DNA of 16,258 nucleotides from Clostridia bacterium (GTDB lineage Bacteria; Bacillota_A; Clostridia; Oscillospirales; Acutalibacteraceae). Of this stretch, positions 14,138-16,258 are shown one piece after another. Positions within the stretch are counted from its first letter, which is position 1, and the number at the start of each line of letters is the position of its first letter. Location of the stretch: positions 1-16,258 of the forward strand of contig JAFPCJ010000043.1 in the NCBI GenBank assembly GCA_017423885.1. Reading direction: 5' to 3'. Under the pieces are notes generated by a model. That model was not told where the DNA came from, searched no databases, and worked only from the letters and a program-made list of their open reading frames with translations. A program made the translations under genes and the position numbers.

Positions 14138-16033
14138 ATGCAACTGATGATAAGAAACGGCACGGTCGATCTTTCGGGCGAGCCTATACTGACAGATGTA
14201 AACATTGAAATAAATACCGAAAGCAGAATTGGTGTTGTAGGGCGCAACGGTTGCGGTAAAACAACGCTTCTGCGGCTTATCTCGGGCGAGCTTAAGCTTG
14301 CTTCAAAGATAGGCTCAGATGACAGTATTTTTGCGGTATCGGGTCATCCGAGCATCGGTACGCTCAATCAGATGACCTTTAAGGATAACAGTATCACTAT
14401 GGTCGAAGAGCTGCGCTCTGCCTACAGCGATATCCTTGCCATGAAAGCAAGGCTTGATGAACTACAGCTTATCATGGAGCAGGGGCAAAATGATGAAGCC
14501 ATCGCGGAATATACAAGTCTGCTTGACATCTTCACAAATGCAGGCGGCTTTTATTTCGAAAAGGAATACGAAGCGGCAATAAAGCACTTTGGCTTTACCG
14601 AGGAAGAAAAGCACCGTCCTCTATCGGCTTTTTCGGGCGGTCAGCGTACCAAAATAGCCTTTTTAAAGCTATTGCTTTCAAAGCCTGACCTTTTATTGCT
14701 TGACGAGCCGACTAACCATCTTGATATCGAAGCGGTAAATTGGCTTGAAGAATATCTTGCAAGCTATAAAAAGGCTTTTGTTATAGTCTCGCATGGCCGT
14801 ATGTTCCTTGACCGCACCGTAAACACGGTATATGAAATAGAGCATGGCAGGACTACGCGCTATGTAGGAAATTATACCGACTTCACCGCCGCCAAAAAGG
14901 TGTTGCGCGAGCAACAGGCGAAGCAATACGAAGCACAGCAAAAGGAGATAGCACACCTTGAAGGGCTGGTTGAGCGCTTCAGGTACAAAGCCACCAAGGC
15001 GGCAATGGCGCAGTCCAAGATAAAACAGCTTGAAAGAATGGAGCTTATCGATGCTCCCGAAAGCGCTGATATGCGTACCTTTCATGCCGATTTCGAGCCT
15101 GCGGTACAGTCGGCAAAGGATGTGCTCTCGGTAAGAGAGCTTTCTATCGGCTTTGACCGTCCGCTTTCTACCGTAAGCTTTGAAGTAAAACGGGGTGACC
15201 GCGTCGGAATAATCGGCGGAAACGGTCTCGGAAAGTCCACCTTACTTAAAACGCTTGTGCGCTTGCAACCCGCCCTCGGCGGAGATTTTCAGTTTGGTGC
15301 CGCCGTGAAAACAGGCTATTTCGACCAGCAGATGGCGCATTATGCAGGAAATCAAACCGTTTTTGACGATTTTCTTTCCGCCTTTCCTCACCTCAATGAT
15401 TTCGAGGTAAGAAGTGCGCTCGGCGCCTTTCTTTTCAGCGGCGAGGATGTTTTCAAGACTATGGATATGCTCTCGGGCGGTGAGCGAGTGCGCCTTGCAC
15501 TCTGCAAGCTTTTCCGCTCTCGCCCCAATTTATTGATACTCGACGAGCCGACCAACCACATGGATATAGTCGGCAAAGAAACGCTTGAAGATATGCTTTT
15601 ATCCTACACCGGAACGCTTATTTTCGTCTCGCACGACCGATATTTTGTACAGAAGCTTTCAAACAAGCTACTCTGCTTCGAAAACGGCACGGCGCATTGG
15701 TACGAATACGGCTTTGAGCAGTATGAGAACGCACGCAAGGCAACGGTGGCGATTGAAAAGACGGTTGAAAAAAGCACGCCCAAGCAAAAAAAGGGCTACA
15801 CTACCCCTGCAAAGGAGAAGGCCAAGCGGGAGCGCGCGCTTATGAAAGCCGAGGAAAAGGTTGCGTTGCTTGAGGAAAGATTGGCAGGACTCGAGACCGA
15901 GCTTGGTCTTGAGGAAAACATCAGCGATTATCTGAAGCTTGCCGAGCTTCAACAACTTATATCGCAGACCGAGGAGGAGCTTTCGGTGGCTATGTCGGAA
16001 TGGGAAAAAGCCGCCGAGGAGATAAACGAATAG
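14138..16033 (+). CDS. ABC-F family ATPase (YdiF/Uup-like), ribosome-associated
   Basis: This 631-residue protein has two ABC ATPase domains and no membrane segment, the ABC-F plan; such proteins bind the ribosomal E site and relieve stalled translation or protect against antibiotics. Domain 1 has Walker [10 protein letters not shown] (35-43), signature SGGQ (166-169) and Walker B ending D189-E190. Domain 2 has GGNGLGKST (360-368), SGGER (446-450), D469-E470 and SHDR (498-501). The interdomain linker after about 235 is charged and helical, and the C-terminus (about 545-631) is a basic then coiled-coil tail. The ATG at 14138 was chosen because an upstream in-frame TTG at 14114 lies in the terminator tail; only weak GGAA precedes it. 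In domain 1 the switch motif reads SHGR (218-221), with glycine in place of the usual aspartate. Whether it gives drug resistance cannot be told. Confidence 0.93.
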   Translation: MQLMIRNGTVDLSGEPILTDVNIEINTESRIGVVGRNGCGKTTLLRLISGELKLASKIGSDDSIFAVSGHPSIGTLNQMTFKDNSITMVEELRSAYSDILAMKARLDELQLIMEQGQNDEAIAEYTSLLDIFTNAGGFYFEKEYEAAIKHFGFTEEEKHRPLSAFSGGQRTKIAFLKLLLSKPDLLLLDEPTNHLDIEAVNWLEEYLASYKKAFVIVSHGRMFLDRTVNTVYEIEHGRTTRYVGNYTDFTAAKKVLREQQAKQYEAQQKEIAHLEGLVERFRYKATKAAMAQSKIKQLERMELIDAPESADMRTFHADFEPAVQSAKDVLSVRELSIGFDRPLSTVSFEVKRGDRVGIIGGNGLGKSTLLKTLVRLQPALGGDFQFGAAVKTGYFDQQMAHYAGNQTVFDDFLSAFPHLNDFEVRSALGAFLFSGEDVFKTMDMLSGGERVRLALCKLFRSRPNLLILDEPTNHMDIVGKETLEDMLLSYTGTLIFVSHDRYFVQKLSNKLLCFENGTAHWYEYGFEQYENARKATVAIEKTVEKSTPKQKKGYTTPAKEKAKRERALMKAEEKVALLEERLAGLETELGLEENISDYLKLAELQQLISQTEEELSVAMSEWEKAAEEINE

Positions 16034-16092
16034 CCCGAGTGCCACCCATCGCTCACAATGACATCACTCTCAAAAAATTATGGAGTAAAAAA

Positions 16093-16258
16093 ATGGAAAA
16101 ATATATACTCACTCTTGATGAAGGCACAACGAGTGCCCGCGCTATTATTTTCGACCGTTTTGGCAATACCCGCGCGATAGCACAGCATGAATTTACGCAG
16201 ATATACCCGCGCGCCGGCTTCGTTGAGCATGATGCGGTCGAAATCTTTTCAAAGCAAT
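16093..16258 (+). CDS. glpK: Glycerol kinase, N-terminal part only
   Basis: GlpK phosphorylates glycerol to sn-glycerol 3-phosphate using ATP. Only 55 of about 500 residues lie in the window. They show the FGGY-kinase opening [17 protein letters not shown] (8-24), and [17 protein letters not shown] (33-49), which is specific to glycerol kinases among FGGY enzymes. The first motif has glutamate where E. coli GlpK has glutamine (LDQGTTSSRA). GGAG at 16082-16085 is seven bases before the ATG. The gap of 59 bases from the ABC-F gene shows no clear promoter or terminator. Confidence 0.92.
   Translation, partial: MEKYILTLDEGTTSARAIIFDRFGNTRAIAQHEFTQIYPRAGFVEHDAVEIFSKQ

Noticed and set aside
1..16258. 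CRISPR array, insertion sequence, integrase, toxin-antitoxin pair or defence operon
   Set aside because: No repeat-spacer pattern, transposase or recombinase motif, inverted terminal repeats or known defence domain was seen on either strand.

Overview
The window looks like a chromosomal segment of an anaerobic, spore-forming member of the Clostridia, most like the Ruminococcus/Oscillospiraceae group. The evidence is a spoVAF-type germination gene, a four-cysteine L28, Bacillota-type promoters and GGAGG ribosome sites, and a decayed dockerin module of the clostridial/ruminococcal type. The genus is inference; no 16S rRNA gene is present.

Layout. On the minus strand at the left edge are spoVAF (C-terminus cut off) and cca. 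Divergent from cca, the plus strand carries murC-alaX (coupled by ATGA), then prmA, prfB and a lipoprotein resembling an exported trigger factor, closely spaced and probably one operon. rpmB (L28) follows with its own promoter, a 5' leader hairpin and a strong terminator. From about 8750 to 10790 the sequence turns clearly AT-rich. It holds three small paralogous membrane-anchored proteins in tandem on the minus strand and, upstream of them, the frame-damaged remains of a dockerin domain. Normal composition resumes with the minus-strand ksgA-ybaK operon, which ends in a hairpin terminator near 10800. A divergent, well-formed promoter drives an unrecognised protein followed by a stomatin-type SPFH protein. 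After a hairpin comes an ABC-F ATPase, and the right edge cuts into glpK.

How the genes relate. Most are translation and ribosome housekeeping functions: CCA addition, Ala-tRNA editing, L11 methylation, release factor 2, L28, 16S rRNA dimethylation, Cys-tRNA deacylation and a ribosome-associated ABC-F. Added to these are cell-wall precursor synthesis (MurC), envelope quality control (SPFH protein, exported PPIase) and sporulation (SpoVAF). The AT-rich segment is the only clearly accessory part, and its paralogue cluster plus dockerin relic is the most unusual content. I did not find a defence system, CRISPR array, transposase, tRNA or rRNA gene. Nothing here forces the conclusion that a wholly new system is present; the three-paralogue cluster is the best candidate for something undescribed.
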